Assembly (NCBI GenBank): GCA_022843785.1
Contig: JALHMZ010000003.1
Span: 177,145 to 241,144, forward strand
DNA: 64,000 bases
Origin: Nitrospira sp.
GTDB lineage: Bacteria; Nitrospirota; Nitrospiria; Nitrospirales; Nitrospiraceae
Reading direction: 5' to 3'
Part shown: positions 15,838 through 23,152 of the stretch, in pieces
Layout of the letters: every line of letters begins with the position of its first letter
Position numbering within the stretch: the first letter of the stretch is position 1
Made by a program: the position numbers and the translations under genes
Notes under the pieces: model-generated
The model's input: the letters and a program-made list of their open reading frames with translations, nothing else
Told to the model about the DNA's origin: nothing
Database searches by the model: none

Positions 15838-17412
15838 TCAATCGATGGCCGTCTTCTTGTTGATGAGTGGCACGGAAATAATGTCGGTGTGTCCATTTGG
15901 GCGTTGGATAACCGCACGCCTGATCCGTTCAAGCCGGCCTAATCCGAAGGTAAGTTCAGGCGTTTGATCGGTCAGCATGCCCAAGCTTCCGATGACCGTT
16001 CGGGTGTAACTCGTACCCTGGTCCGTCTCAATGCTGATGCGAGTGCCGAGGGCGGCGACCGTGTCGGGAATGACAAACGTGATGTAATTTCCGCGAGAGG
16101 GATTCAGGAAAGCACGGACCGGGCCATCGATGTTGATCCAGACAAGGTCTTGCTTGCCGTCGCCGTCAAGATCGACGATCAACGGGGATTGGCCGAAGTG
16201 TGGATTCTCTATTCCTAGGCTCTGGGTGTGTTGAAACATACCGACCCCATTCTCGGCGGATTGCAAATAGGTACGGCCTGATAGCTTGAACCAGTTATGA
16301 ACCGGCCACTTGATGTAATTTTGTGCCACAAAGAGATCTAGGTGGCCGTCGAGGTTGAGGTCTTCGAACACGGCGCCCCAGGCGAACCCTTCCCCCGCGA
16401 GTCCGTACGCGTCGGTGACGTCGGTGAAGTGGAAGTTCCCGTCATTGCGTAGGAGCATCCAGTCGTGTGTGTGCCTTTGATCCTTCCGGATGTCCCCCGT
16501 AGTCAGGAACAGCGGAATCGATGTTCCTACGTTGGTGAAGAAGAGATCCTGATCGCCATCGTTATCGATATCGGCAACGGCCAGGCCCATCCAAAAGCCA
16601 AAGACCGACGGAGCGGGTACCGGCCGAAACGTTCGATCCTTCATGTTACGGAAGATCTCGACCGCACCGGTATTCTGAGACACGACTAAGTCTTGCCATC
16701 CATCCGAGTCCAGGTCGACAAAGACGGAGAGAAAGGTGTTCTGTTTGCTGGCCGTGCCGGAGGAGTCGGTAATGTCCGTAAACGTGAGATCGCCGTTGTT
16801 CAGCAACAGGCGATTCGGCTTGGCGTGTGTGGGGTCGTTAAAAGTGGCACTGCGGAACCGCGTCGCGTTCACGAAGACACTGACATACAGGTCCCCGTCG
16901 CCATCGTGGTCGATGTCCGAGACGGCGACGCTAAAGGGGACCGAATCAGCGGGGAGATCGACAGGGAGCAGTCTTTCCTGAAACCGCCCCCTGTCATTGA
17001 GGTAGAGATAGACGCCGTTGTCGCGCGCCACAATCAAATCGGTGTCCCCATCCGCGTCTATGTCGATCGCGGTACTGCCGTAGGTGGCGCTGGTGTTTGA
17101 GAGACCGGTTCCCTGCTCGACATTGACGAGTTGGCCGTCGCGATAGCGTAAGAGGGCATCGCGCTGGCCTTCCCCTCCTCCGACAAAGACCTCAAATGTC
17201 CCGTCTCCATCGATATCAATGACGGCGGCACCGGTAAAGGGATGGGAGCCCTTCTTCCACACATGCGTAAAGTCGGAAGGGACCGGCGTAAACGGGGTCG
17301 GTGGAGGAAGGAGGCCAGACTGCGCGGCACAGCTGCTGAGCAACAATCCACAGACGACCAGGCTGACTTTTTGGCACATCGTGCGCGGTATGACCATTGA
17401 TCTGGCTCCCAT
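15838..17412 (-). CDS. FG-GAP/VCBS-repeat lipoprotein with ASPIC/UnbV C-terminus
   Basis: 524 residues. The N-terminal signal ends in a lipobox (VVCGLLLSSCAA). The body contains at least five FG-GAP-type Ca2+-binding repeats (VIDIDGDGTFEVFVGG, AIDIDADGDTDLIVARD, VSDIDHDGDGDLYVS, VADIDNDGDQDLFFTN, FEDLNLDGHLDLFVAQN), which fold as an integrin-like beta-propeller. The C-terminal ~80 residues (YITFVIPDTVAALGTRISIETD, TFGLGRLERIRRAVIQRPNGH) match the ASPIC/UnbV domain of CRTAC1-like proteins. The start at 17412 has AGGAG-rich sequence upstream; an ATG six codons later also has a GGGAG site. It is an exported surface or periplasmic protein of unknown binding target. Confidence 0.87.
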   Translation of the reverse strand: MGARSMVIPRTMCQKVSLVVCGLLLSSCAAQSGLLPPPTPFTPVPSDFTHVWKKGSHPFTGAAVIDIDGDGTFEVFVGGGEGQRDALLRYRDGQLVNVEQGTGLSNTSATYGSTAIDIDADGDTDLIVARDNGVYLYLNDRGRFQERLLPVDLPADSVPFSVAVSDIDHDGDGDLYVSVFVNATRFRSATFNDPTHAKPNRLLLNNGDLTFTDITDSSGTASKQNTFLSVFVDLDSDGWQDLVVSQNTGAVEIFRNMKDRTFRPVPAPSVFGFWMGLAVADIDNDGDQDLFFTNVGTSIPLFLTTGDIRKDQRHTHDWMLLRNDGNFHFTDVTDAYGLAGEGFAWGAVFEDLNLDGHLDLFVAQNYIKWPVHNWFKLSGRTYLQSAENGVGMFQHTQSLGIENPHFGQSPLIVDLDGDGKQDLVWINIDGPVRAFLNPSRGNYITFVIPDTVAALGTRISIETDQGTSYTRTVIGSLGMLTDQTPELTFGLGRLERIRRAVIQRPNGHTDIISVPLINKKTAID

Positions 17413-17464
17413 CTCCTGCTCCTACCATGACATTCTGTGGGGGTGGTGAATCGGTGGTGTCCGC

Positions 17465-17968
17465 TTATTGAAACGTAATCCAGCGCCAGAACTCGACGTA
17501 CCAGGGCGTGCCGCCGTCAGCCACGACGGTATTGACCACAAACGGCATCCGGTGGCCTTCGGAGTCGCCGACATCGATCCGGTGCATATTCCCCTGACTA
17601 TCGGCCAAAATGAAGTTGTCCTTGGTGATGGTCGGCGCGACCATTGCGTACACGTCCCCGTTCGGGGCGACGAGGGCCTTGGGGGCCAGGTGCTCCATCT
17701 TCTGGAGCTTCATCAGGGCGTTGGCCTTCTTCTGCAGATCGTCCGAGGAAATCACTGTGCCTCCGAGCTCAGCATGCAACGGTTCAGGATTCCCTGTCGT
17801 GGCCAACGTGACCAAGGCGTCCGATGCCTTTCCGGCGATGGAGGCCGGTACATCTGCCGCGTAACTCGGCACTGCGAAAGCCAGCACAAGTGCTGTTGCC
17901 GCGATGGATAGGTTCAGAGCTTCACTGTTCTTTTCCGATTTCGAGCTGATCGTTGCGTCCGTCATCAT
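17465..17968 (-). CDS. Exported protein of unknown function
   Basis: About 167 residues from ATG 17968 (or 17965), chosen because AGGAG lies just upstream; the longer frame to 18016 has no such site. A long polar N-region precedes a hydrophobic segment and an AxA cleavage site (ALVLAFAVPSYAADVP), typical of a Sec signal peptide. The mature part (ASIAGKASDALVTLATTGNPEPLHAEL, ALVAPNGDVYAMVAPTIT, GTPWYVEFWRWITFQ) is not a family I recognise. It sits 52 nt upstream of the FG-GAP lipoprotein gene, and the two may be co-transcribed. Confidence 0.75.
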   Translation of the reverse strand: MMTDATISSKSEKNSEALNLSIAATALVLAFAVPSYAADVPASIAGKASDALVTLATTGNPEPLHAELGGTVISSDDLQKKANALMKLQKMEHLAPKALVAPNGDVYAMVAPTITKDNFILADSQGNMHRIDVGDSEGHRMPFVVNTVVADGGTPWYVEFWRWITFQ

Positions 17969-18016
17969 CGATCTCCTTTGGTTAACGGTGCATTCAGCGA
18001 CATGGGCTGTAGTCAA

Positions 18017-18339
18017 CTCTCACGTCAAAATCTTACAGAGGTGCATGGCCCCTGCTGAATCCGAGGAGAGGAAATGCCGTGATCAGGAATGGGATCATCC
18101 CTGAGTTGTTTTCCATCCGAGCGGGATGATCACGATGAACTAATGAATAGCGTGCGGATCAACGAAGAAGAACTAGGGGCTGAGGGTGCTTATCCGGCGG
18201 CGGCAATGAGGAGAAGCTATGCTTGAAGAGGCGACGGAACGAACAAAGTGCACAGAAGGGGATATCAATTGCGGTGGTTATCCGCGCGCCTAGTCACGAT
18301 AAGACAATAAATAGCGCGTGGGTCAACCGAAGGTTGGTA
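18017..18339. other. Gene-free stretch downstream of tRNA-Arg
   Basis: I see no convincing gene here. Two imperfect direct copies of about 36 bp are visible, ACTAATGAATAGCGTGCGG near 18135 and ACAATAAATAGCGCGTGGG near 18303, each followed by TCAAC. They may be relics of an earlier insertion at the tRNA 3' side. Confidence 0.4.
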
Positions 18340-18419
<80 letters not shown>

Positions 18420-18745
18420 AGTGGAATCTACAAGATTTTCCAGGGGATTGGAAGAGGGGAGCGACGCACGCACAGAGGCGCCTGGCACGACTGTGCCCAG
18501 TTTGCGCCCGCTATTTCGTGGCGTCAGGAAAAGTCGCCAAGCGCATCAATTGTTCGTCGTCCTGCAAAGAGCGGGCATCCGGGGGAACGGATCGGGTTCG
18601 GCAATGGAGAGCAACCCGACGGGAACGGATGGTTGAGCGAGCCCGTTCGATGCAGCGACAGGGGAAAAGCAAGGAGGAGATCGGGCGGGTGAGCAAGTTG
18701 CCGGGCTGGGTTCTCGATCGACTCTTAGGGGAAGCGAGCACCTGA
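18420..18745 (+). pseudogene. Remnant of a zinc-finger protein gene
   Basis: The plus-strand frame from within the tRNA flank to 18745 encodes CPVCARYFVASGKVAK, then CSSSC, resembling the C-x2-C...C-x3-4-C treble-clef zinc finger of CGNR-type or phage-like small proteins, followed by a basic helical tail (RERMVERARSMQRQ, SKEEIGRVSKLPGW). No plausible start codon with a ribosome-binding site exists; the frame runs back into the tRNA. I read it as a 3' gene fragment truncated at the island boundary. Confidence 0.45.
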
Positions 18746-18816
18746 CCGTGCCCGTCGTCCGCGCCGGTGATGGTGGTCGTTTTCCGGCTGGCCAGCCTAG
18801 CCCGCGAGAACCTCAT

Positions 18817-19287
18817 TTATGGGGCAGGAGCTTCTTCCGTTCCGGCATGAACTGCAACGCGTTCTTGTGCTTTGAGAATGTCTACAAAGTTCACTGCTGG
18901 AAGAAGGTATTTTCCAAACTCGCCGACGCCAGTAGCTTGCGCCACTAGACCGCGGGCCAAGCCCATCAAGATGCTGCAACCATTTAATTGAACCAGCTTG
19001 TCTTTCTGTGGCTGAGAAACATTCGCTTCAGGTTTGAAGTTAAAAAAACCTTCAATGCGGATCTTTATATGATAGGCATCCAGCGCTGGTCGAATCTCTG
19101 ACGGTTCAACGACAATCACCAACGCGACCATGTAATGATCGGGAACAGATTGGGCAGTTCCAAGTTCAACCGTACAATGAATTTGACCTTCGTTCAGGGA
19201 GTCCTTAGCCAGCGGATCATAGGCCTGATTGCTTCGGCAGCTCAGTTCCTTGACGAAGTAATTATTAAGCTGCAAGGGCGAGATCAT
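18817..19287 (-). CDS. SecB-like chaperone of a toxin-antitoxin-chaperone module
   Basis: 156 residues from ATG 19287, which has GAGGG 5 nt upstream; an ATG four codons earlier is less likely. The sequence shows a SecB fold pattern: N-terminal strand (PLQLNNYFVKELSCRSN), a central antiparallel sheet (HYMVALVIVV, YHIKIRIEGFFNF) and the C-terminal LARGLVAQATG...LLPAVNFVDIL helix/loop that matches SecB AREAIA...PVNF. It overlaps the antitoxin gene by 23 nt, so it is translationally coupled. Canonical SecB is usually encoded elsewhere near secretion or glycerol-phosphate genes; placement after a toxin-antitoxin pair identifies it as the dedicated chaperone of a TAC system that stabilises the antitoxin. 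Confidence 0.85.
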   Translation of the reverse strand: MISPLQLNNYFVKELSCRSNQAYDPLAKDSLNEGQIHCTVELGTAQSVPDHYMVALVIVVEPSEIRPALDAYHIKIRIEGFFNFKPEANVSQPQKDKLVQLNGCSILMGLARGLVAQATGVGEFGKYLLPAVNFVDILKAQERVAVHAGTEEAPAP

Positions 19288-19990
19288 TATTGCCCTCATT
19301 CGGTCGTTCTGCCGCTGGCTTGAGGATCACGCTATACGCTAGAACTGGATTCAGGCCAATCATGAACGCAGAAACAGGTCTTTCCGAGTGGGACTGTTTC
19401 ATGGTCGGGACCATTAATGTTCCGGCACTTGCATCAGCTAGGACGGAGAAACCGCTTAAGGCCGAAGCAAAAGAAGTTGTGGCGGAGCAGATGATATTGA
19501 GCGGTTGTTTCTGGACATCAGAATACTGAAGTGTTGTCTTCTCGCCGTCCACAACAATTTTAAAGTTACTTTGAGGTTTGGTATTCATTGAGGAAAAGAG
19601 GTTCTCAAAGTCAATTGCAATATTGCGAACCGCAGACGCATAAAGCCGGATAGCCCTATCGGTCTTGACCGAAGGCCCTTCATTTTCCCACCGCGAGGCC
19701 GTTACTCGCGTATAACCCAACGCATTTGCCATCTCTTCAGAGGTGAGTCGAAGCCATTTCCGCAGGAATTTGGATTCTCGGCCTGTAAGAAGTGAGGGCT
19801 TGTTCAAGAGGGCTAAGGCTATTTGGTCGTGTACCTTTTGGGCTCCGGGGAGCTGCACATACTCCTGACCGCACTCGCACCTAAATATACCGACTCCAGT
19901 AACAGTCACGTTATTGAGGCCGGACTCACGGTAACGGTAGTGCTCAACTGCATGTGATGGGTGCTTTCCGCAGGCTGGGCAAATCATCAT
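19265..19990 (-). CDS. MqsA-like antitoxin with C-terminal extension (TAC module)
   Basis: 241 residues. The N-terminus carries a zinc site of MqsA type (CPAC at 4-7 and a later C-x-C pair in FRCECGQEY). Next comes a helix-turn-helix of the XRE/MqsA class (RLTSEEMANALGYTRVTASRWENE). Beyond residue ~120 is an unusual ~120-residue extension (VRNIAIDFENLFSS, FKIVVDGEKTTLQYSD, GLNPVLAYSVILKP). In TAC systems such an extension, the chaperone-addiction region, is bound by the SecB-like partner; I infer that role here. Its ATG overlaps the toxin stop by 4 nt and its 3' end overlaps the chaperone gene. It should also autoregulate the operon. Confidence 0.85.
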   Translation of the reverse strand: MMICPACGKHPSHAVEHYRYRESGLNNVTVTGVGIFRCECGQEYVQLPGAQKVHDQIALALLNKPSLLTGRESKFLRKWLRLTSEEMANALGYTRVTASRWENEGPSVKTDRAIRLYASAVRNIAIDFENLFSSMNTKPQSNFKIVVDGEKTTLQYSDVQKQPLNIICSATTSFASALSGFSVLADASAGTLMVPTMKQSHSERPVSAFMIGLNPVLAYSVILKPAAERPNEGNNDLALAA

Positions 19991-20307
19991 GGGGCCTCAA
20001 AAAAAGTTACAATCGTTACCCAGTACTTATGATCATCTACCGCAAAGACAACCGTAATTGCTTCTCCGTCAAGATCTTTGCCAGTCACTTCATATTTCCA
20101 ATTTTGATTTTCGTATCGTGGGTCACGTTTAAAAATCCCCGTCTGGCAAACATGTACGGCATCTTCATATGTTATATTTCTTTCAGCGGACCGATGTTTT
20201 GCATGCTTGCGGGAGAAGGTAAGAGTGTTTCTGAGCAATGCGCTATTGAGAACTTGCCTGAGTTCTTGAATGGTAAGTGAAGGTTCTGGCGCATCAAGAT
20301 GTATCAA
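19987..20307 (-). CDS. DUF4258-type toxin of the TAC module
   Basis: 106 residues in the longest frame, beginning at TTG 20307. The core (TFSRKHAKHRSAERNITYEDA, CQTGIFKRDPRYENQNWKYEV, ITVVFAVDDHKYWVTIVTFFE) matches DUF4258, a small RelE/BECR-like fold used as the toxin in some type II systems. The true start is uncertain: no ATG precedes the core in frame, and a promoter-like element ends almost at the TTG. It is first in a toxin-antitoxin-chaperone operon, a known but uncommon order, and overlaps the antitoxin by 4 nt. The target (probably mRNA or ribosome) is not evident from the sequence. Confidence 0.8.
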   Translation of the reverse strand: MIHLDAPEPSLTIQELRQVLNSALLRNTLTFSRKHAKHRSAERNITYEDAVHVCQTGIFKRDPRYENQNWKYEVTGKDLDGEAITVVFAVDDHKYWVTIVTFFEAP

Positions 20308-20308
20308 A

Positions 20309-20338
20309 AAGCTACAGGCTCCACTACATGTTTGTCAA
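20309..20338 (-). promoter_or_regulatory. Putative promoter of the TAC operon
   Basis: On the minus strand TTGACA (20338-20333) is followed after 18 nt by TAGCTT (20314-20309). The -35 is perfect and the -10 is weak. It would place the transcript start only a few bases from the annotated toxin start, implying a very short or absent leader, or a later start codon. Confidence 0.45.
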
Positions 20339-20469
20339 GTCGTTCTCTAGCATGTGTGTGGGCTATATTCGTATCCTCAGTCGTCCCTTCTCAGATATGC
20401 CTAATCGTACCCGCGAGCGACTTTATAACATCCTCCCTCACCCACCGGCAACCTAACTAGAAATAGAAA

Positions 20470-20501
20470 ACCCCTTGCAACCGTTGAAGATCGCAAGGGG
20501 T
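20470..20501 (-). terminator. Rho-independent terminator near the island end
   Basis: ACCCCTTGC and GCAAGGGGT form a 9-bp perfect stem. Read on the minus strand the stem is followed by TTTTCTATTTC, giving a T-rich tail. It lies between the tRNA half-copy and the TAC operon, and would insulate the operon from transcription entering from 20518 onward. Confidence 0.65.
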
Positions 20502-20517
20502 TCTGAGTCGCCAGCAA

Positions 20518-20561
20518 GTTTAGGAAACCGTTGCTCTATCCAACTGAGCTACGGGGGCGTG
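20518..20561 (-). pseudogene. Truncated tRNA-Arg: duplicated 5' half
   Basis: Exact 44-bp copy of the 5' half of tRNA-Arg(CCT), from the anticodon arm to the 5' end. The 3' half is absent. The upstream flank on the minus strand contains CTACATTC, resembling a tRNA promoter -10, so this is probably the original chromosomal 5' half displaced when the island entered. Confidence 0.85.
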
Positions 20562-20626
20562 GCTTGAATGTAGCGCACCCGCGCGCGGATTGGAAGGGGA
20601 GGCGATGGGCGATGCCCATCGCCTTG

Positions 20627-20809
20627 TCATCCGCAGCACCCGCTGCTGAAGACTTGCCGTTGCCGGTAGGCGTTCCAACAGGACGCACAGAGTTGAACGG
20701 TTGAATGGGTGAATCCGTCAATCGATTCTGCTCGCCGTTCGACGAATGTTCCGCAATCGGAGCAGGGGCCTGCTGCCGTTGATTCAACGCGACACTCTTG
20801 AAGTATCAC
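20627..20809 (-). CDS. Small zinc-ribbon protein
   Basis: 60 residues from GTG 20809, supported by a perfect AAGGAGG 6 nt upstream. It contains two C-x2-C knuckles (CSDCGTF and CASCW) separated by about 23 residues, consistent with one zinc-ribbon, and ends in FSSGCCG. Homology cannot be stated. It is the last gene of the lexA-like operon and overlaps the previous gene by 26 nt, so it is translationally coupled to it. Confidence 0.75.
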   Translation of the reverse strand: MILQECRVESTAAGPCSDCGTFVERRAESIDGFTHSTVQLCASCWNAYRQRQVFSSGCCG

Positions 20810-21038
20810 GGAACGCCTCCTTTTTGTTGGGACGAATGTGCTGGTTGCAGATCGCCGACATGAAGAGGCGATTTCGTCGCAGGTTCAGCACAGTATTTCG
20901 TAGCTGCCTGGTCGGTGACCAGCTCTTGGCCTGGTGCAATTCCTGCCGCCATATCCGCAGTTGTCCATCTAACAGTTCTATGATCCGCTCTGCATCAATG
21001 AAACGGCTGTTTCCCAGGTGTTGCTCCATCATCGCCAT
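20784..21038 (-). CDS. Small helical basic protein, lexA-like operon
   Basis: 84 residues from ATG 21038, with GGGAGG 5 nt upstream. The sequence is rich in Arg and predicted helical (FIDAERIIELLDGQLRIWRQEL, then PTRQLRNTVLNLRRNR). I do not recognise it. It lies 13 nt downstream of the LexA-like repressor and overlaps the zinc-ribbon gene, so the three genes form one unit; control by the repressor is inferred. Confidence 0.7.
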   Translation of the reverse strand: MAMMEQHLGNSRFIDAERIIELLDGQLRIWRQELHQAKSWSPTRQLRNTVLNLRRNRLFMSAICNQHIRPNKKEAFRDTSRVSR

Positions 21039-21051
21039 ATCGACCTCCCGC

Positions 21052-21597
21052 TTAGAGTGAACAATGCCGAATCACACCGATAAGCACGCCTTCGATCTGA
21101 AACTCATCCGACGGTTGCACCATGATTGGTTGCATCGCCGCATTGGCCGGATGCAGTTCGATGTGTGTCTCTTTTTTTAAATAGGTTTTGATCGTGGCTT
21201 CGCGATTGACCAGGGCGACAATCGTTTGCCCGTTCTTTGCCGTGGCTTGTTTCCGCACGACCACAAGATCGCCGGGAAGAATGCCTTCATCCTTCATGGA
21301 TTCTCCCTTCACGCGGAGCGCAAAGGTCTTGCCGCCCTTCAGCATGCTGGAGGGAACATCGACCAACTCGGATTGCGGGATCGGATCGATCGGGGAGCCT
21401 GCCGCGACGATGCCGGCCATAGGAATGTCGGTCTTCCGTTGTAATTGCTCCAGCACCACCGGCACGATGCCGGGGATCCGTCTCATGCCGGCTTCGTAGC
21501 GAGCCACAGTGACGCGATTCGTGTGCAAGGCATCAGCGAGCTGCTGCTGTGTGAGTCCCAATCCTTCTCGAATGCGCTTTAGATCATGCGATTTCAT
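21052..21597 (-). CDS. LexA/CI-like repressor with XRE DNA-binding domain and S24 autoprotease
   Basis: 181 residues. Unlike classical LexA, the N-terminus is an XRE helix-turn-helix (LTQQQLADALHTNRVTVARYE, residues ~15-35) as in phage CI repressors. Residues ~58-181 form a LexA/UmuD S24 peptidase: a cleavage site Ala66-Gly67 (MAGIVAAGSP), catalytic Ser100 in KGESMKDEG, and catalytic Lys137 in NREATIKTY. It is therefore expected to self-cleave upon RecA-filament activation. No ribosome-binding site precedes ATG 21597; the predicted promoter places the transcript start within a few bases, so the mRNA may be leaderless. The palindrome right before the start is the likely auto-operator. Confidence 0.9.
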   Translation of the reverse strand: MKSHDLKRIREGLGLTQQQLADALHTNRVTVARYEAGMRRIPGIVPVVLEQLQRKTDIPMAGIVAAGSPIDPIPQSELVDVPSSMLKGGKTFALRVKGESMKDEGILPGDLVVVRKQATAKNGQTIVALVNREATIKTYLKKETHIELHPANAAMQPIMVQPSDEFQIEGVLIGVIRHCSL

Positions 21598-21599
21598 AT

Positions 21600-21616
21600 T
21601 GTAACCAATGGTTACA
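21600..21616. promoter_or_regulatory. 17-bp palindromic operator of the LexA-like repressor
   Basis: TGTAACCAATGGTTACA is a perfect palindrome with an odd centre, 2 nt upstream of the repressor start codon and overlapping its predicted -10. Palindromes of this size are typical for dimeric XRE repressors. Autorepression is inferred. Confidence 0.8.
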
Positions 21617-21637
21617 CATAGAAATGTCTCATGTCAA
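21609..21637 (-). promoter_or_regulatory. Promoter of the LexA-like operon
   Basis: TTGACA (21637-21632) is followed after 17 nt by TAACCA (21614-21609) on the minus strand. The -10 lies inside the palindromic operator, so bound repressor would block RNA polymerase. The predicted start of transcription is within about 5 nt of the ATG. Confidence 0.6.
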
Positions 21638-21935
21638 GCGTGTTTTTCAGTGATTTTTGAGAAATACGCTCGTTCACTGTGCATAACTTGCAGTGCTGGA
21701 GCGTGATTTCAAATCTATTGCGCGATAAACTCAGCTGAAACATGATCCTAATTCAATCTTGTAGGTATTTGCCTTCAATGCGATCTAATGGCCCAATATA
21801 TTGTGGTGCTTTCTTGGCGTTCCTCTATGACTAAAAACTAGGCAAAAAGGTGAGTAAGGTCGTGATTTCAGCCTCCCACGCGTCAGAATGATAATTATGC
21901 ACAGAGATATCCACAGAATTTGGGGAGAGTGGTTT

Positions 21936-21968
21936 ATGGCGATCAAACGCAAGGCGGAGAAGTATTAG
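21936..21968 (+). CDS. Possible 10-residue micropeptide or leader
   Basis: ATG followed by ten codons gives the basic peptide MAIKRKAEKY, preceded by GGGGAG about 8 nt upstream and followed immediately by a hairpin with a T tract. It could be a leader peptide, an sRNA with a chance ORF, or a gene relic. Evidence is the ribosome-binding site plus terminator only. Confidence 0.3.
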   Translation: MAIKRKAEKY

Positions 21969-21974
21969 GGCCCT

Positions 21975-22005
21975 AGTAGAAGGGGCCGAACGGCTCTACT
22001 TTTTG
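21975..22005 (+). terminator. Hairpin with T tract downstream of the micro-ORF
   Basis: AGTAGA (21975-21980) pairs with TCTACT (21995-22000), enclosing GCCGAACGGC, and is followed by TTTTT. An AGGG bulge makes the stem asymmetric. The orientation suits a plus-strand transcript ending here, opposing modC. Confidence 0.5.
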
Positions 22006-22060
22006 AGGATTGTTCAGGGGACTATCGGAAGAAAGATGACTCTATCGACGGTAGATCGAT

Positions 22061-23152
22061 CTATTCCATCAGCTCTTCATTGAGCGCCACGGTTTTGATC
22101 TGCGCACAGACGCGATGCCCGGGTTTGATTCCGAGGTTCACGAGCGATTTTCTGGTGATACTGGCAACGAGAGGCGCTCCGATGTCCAACAATACGTCTA
22201 CTGACGACTGATCGATTTCGCGAATCTCCGTGACCGTTGCGTCCAATAGGTTCAATACGCTGCTTGGTGCCAGGGCCTTCCCTAAGACCAGGCTCACATC
22301 GCTGGAAAGAATATGTACGCGGACGACCTGTCCGACCGCGACAGGCTGAAGCGGCACAAAGAGGGTGTGTTCCTTGAATGCGAGCTGTGTGAGGCCATAT
22401 TGCGGGTCGTGTCCTGCGACATGAGCGTCTAAGACCGCGCCGGCACGAGGCGACCCGAAATTCACTCGAAACTCCAGAGATGTCAGGATGTCATTCAGTG
22501 TGCCGACTCCTGCGACCAGGCCATCTTTGAGCAGGACGACCCGGTCAGCCAGTTGGAAGATTTCGCTGATGGCATGGCTGACATAGATCACCGGGATGGC
22601 CAGTTCCTTATGCAGCCGACGGATGAACGGAAGGAGTTCCTGCTTTCGCTGAATATCGAGGGAAGCCAACGGTTCATCCATTAAGAGCAGTCTGGGGCTT
22701 GTCAGAAGCGCCCGACCGATTGCGGTGCGTTGTTGCTCGCCGCCGGAGAGGTGATGGATGCGGCGTTCAAGCAGATGCCCGATGCCCAGGATCTCGACGA
22801 CGTGTTCGACTGCAATCCGTCGTTCCTCCGGACGAATGCGATGATAGCCGTATAGAAGATTTGAACGGACATTGTAGTGGGGGAATAATCGAGGTTCCTG
22901 GAATACATATCCGATCGGTCTGGTGTGGAGCGGTCGGCACAGGCCTTTCGTCTCGTCTTGCCACAGATCGTCGCCGAATTGCATGAATCCGCTGGAGGCC
23001 CGCTCGAGTCCAGCCAGGCATCGCAACAACGTCGTTTTTCCAGAGCCGGAGGACCCGAAGAGCACGGTGATGCCCGATGCCGGTATATCCAGGTCGATAT
23101 TCAGTCGGAAGCCCGGATAGTGGAGGTCAAATCGCGCAATTAAACGGTTCAT
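22061..23152 (-). CDS. modC: Molybdate ABC transporter ATP-binding protein
   Basis: 363 residues. The ATPase domain has Walker A GSSGSGKTT, a Q-loop in GYVFQEPRLFPHYNV (typical ModC), signature LSGGEQQR, Walker B LLLMDEPLASLD and H-loop YVSHAISE. The C-terminal ~130 residues contain a MOP/TOBE-like molybdate-binding domain (VRVHILSSDVSLVLGKALAPSSVLN, VLLDIGAPLVASITRKS). It energises molybdate uptake across the inner membrane. Its start overlaps the modB stop by 4 nt; it is the last gene of the operon. Confidence 0.95.
   Translation of the reverse strand: MNRLIARFDLHYPGFRLNIDLDIPASGITVLFGSSGSGKTTLLRCLAGLERASSGFMQFGDDLWQDETKGLCRPLHTRPIGYVFQEPRLFPHYNVRSNLLYGYHRIRPEERRIAVEHVVEILGIGHLLERRIHHLSGGEQQRTAIGRALLTSPRLLLMDEPLASLDIQRKQELLPFIRRLHKELAIPVIYVSHAISEIFQLADRVVLLKDGLVAGVGTLNDILTSLEFRVNFGSPRAGAVLDAHVAGHDPQYGLTQLAFKEHTLFVPLQPVAVGQVVRVHILSSDVSLVLGKALAPSSVLNLLDATVTEIREIDQSSVDVLLDIGAPLVASITRKSLVNLGIKPGHRVCAQIKTVALNEELME

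Larger units (their letters stand above)
21617..22060. other. Intergenic region between lexA-like operon and modC
   Basis: About 440 nt that include the repressor promoter, two DnaA-box-like nonamers (TTATGCACA 21895-21903; ATATCCACA 21907-21915), and a tiny ORF plus hairpin described separately. The rest shows no gene. The DnaA-like pair is too sparse for an origin. Confidence 0.5.

Noticed and set aside
20536..20787. 83-residue minus-strand ORF over the tRNA half-copy
   Set aside because: It overlaps the better-supported zinc-ribbon gene in another frame and lacks a ribosome-binding site.
21895..21915. DnaA boxes suggesting a replication origin
   Set aside because: Only two loose matches, no AT-rich unwinding region, no dnaA or dnaN nearby; chance occurrence is likely.
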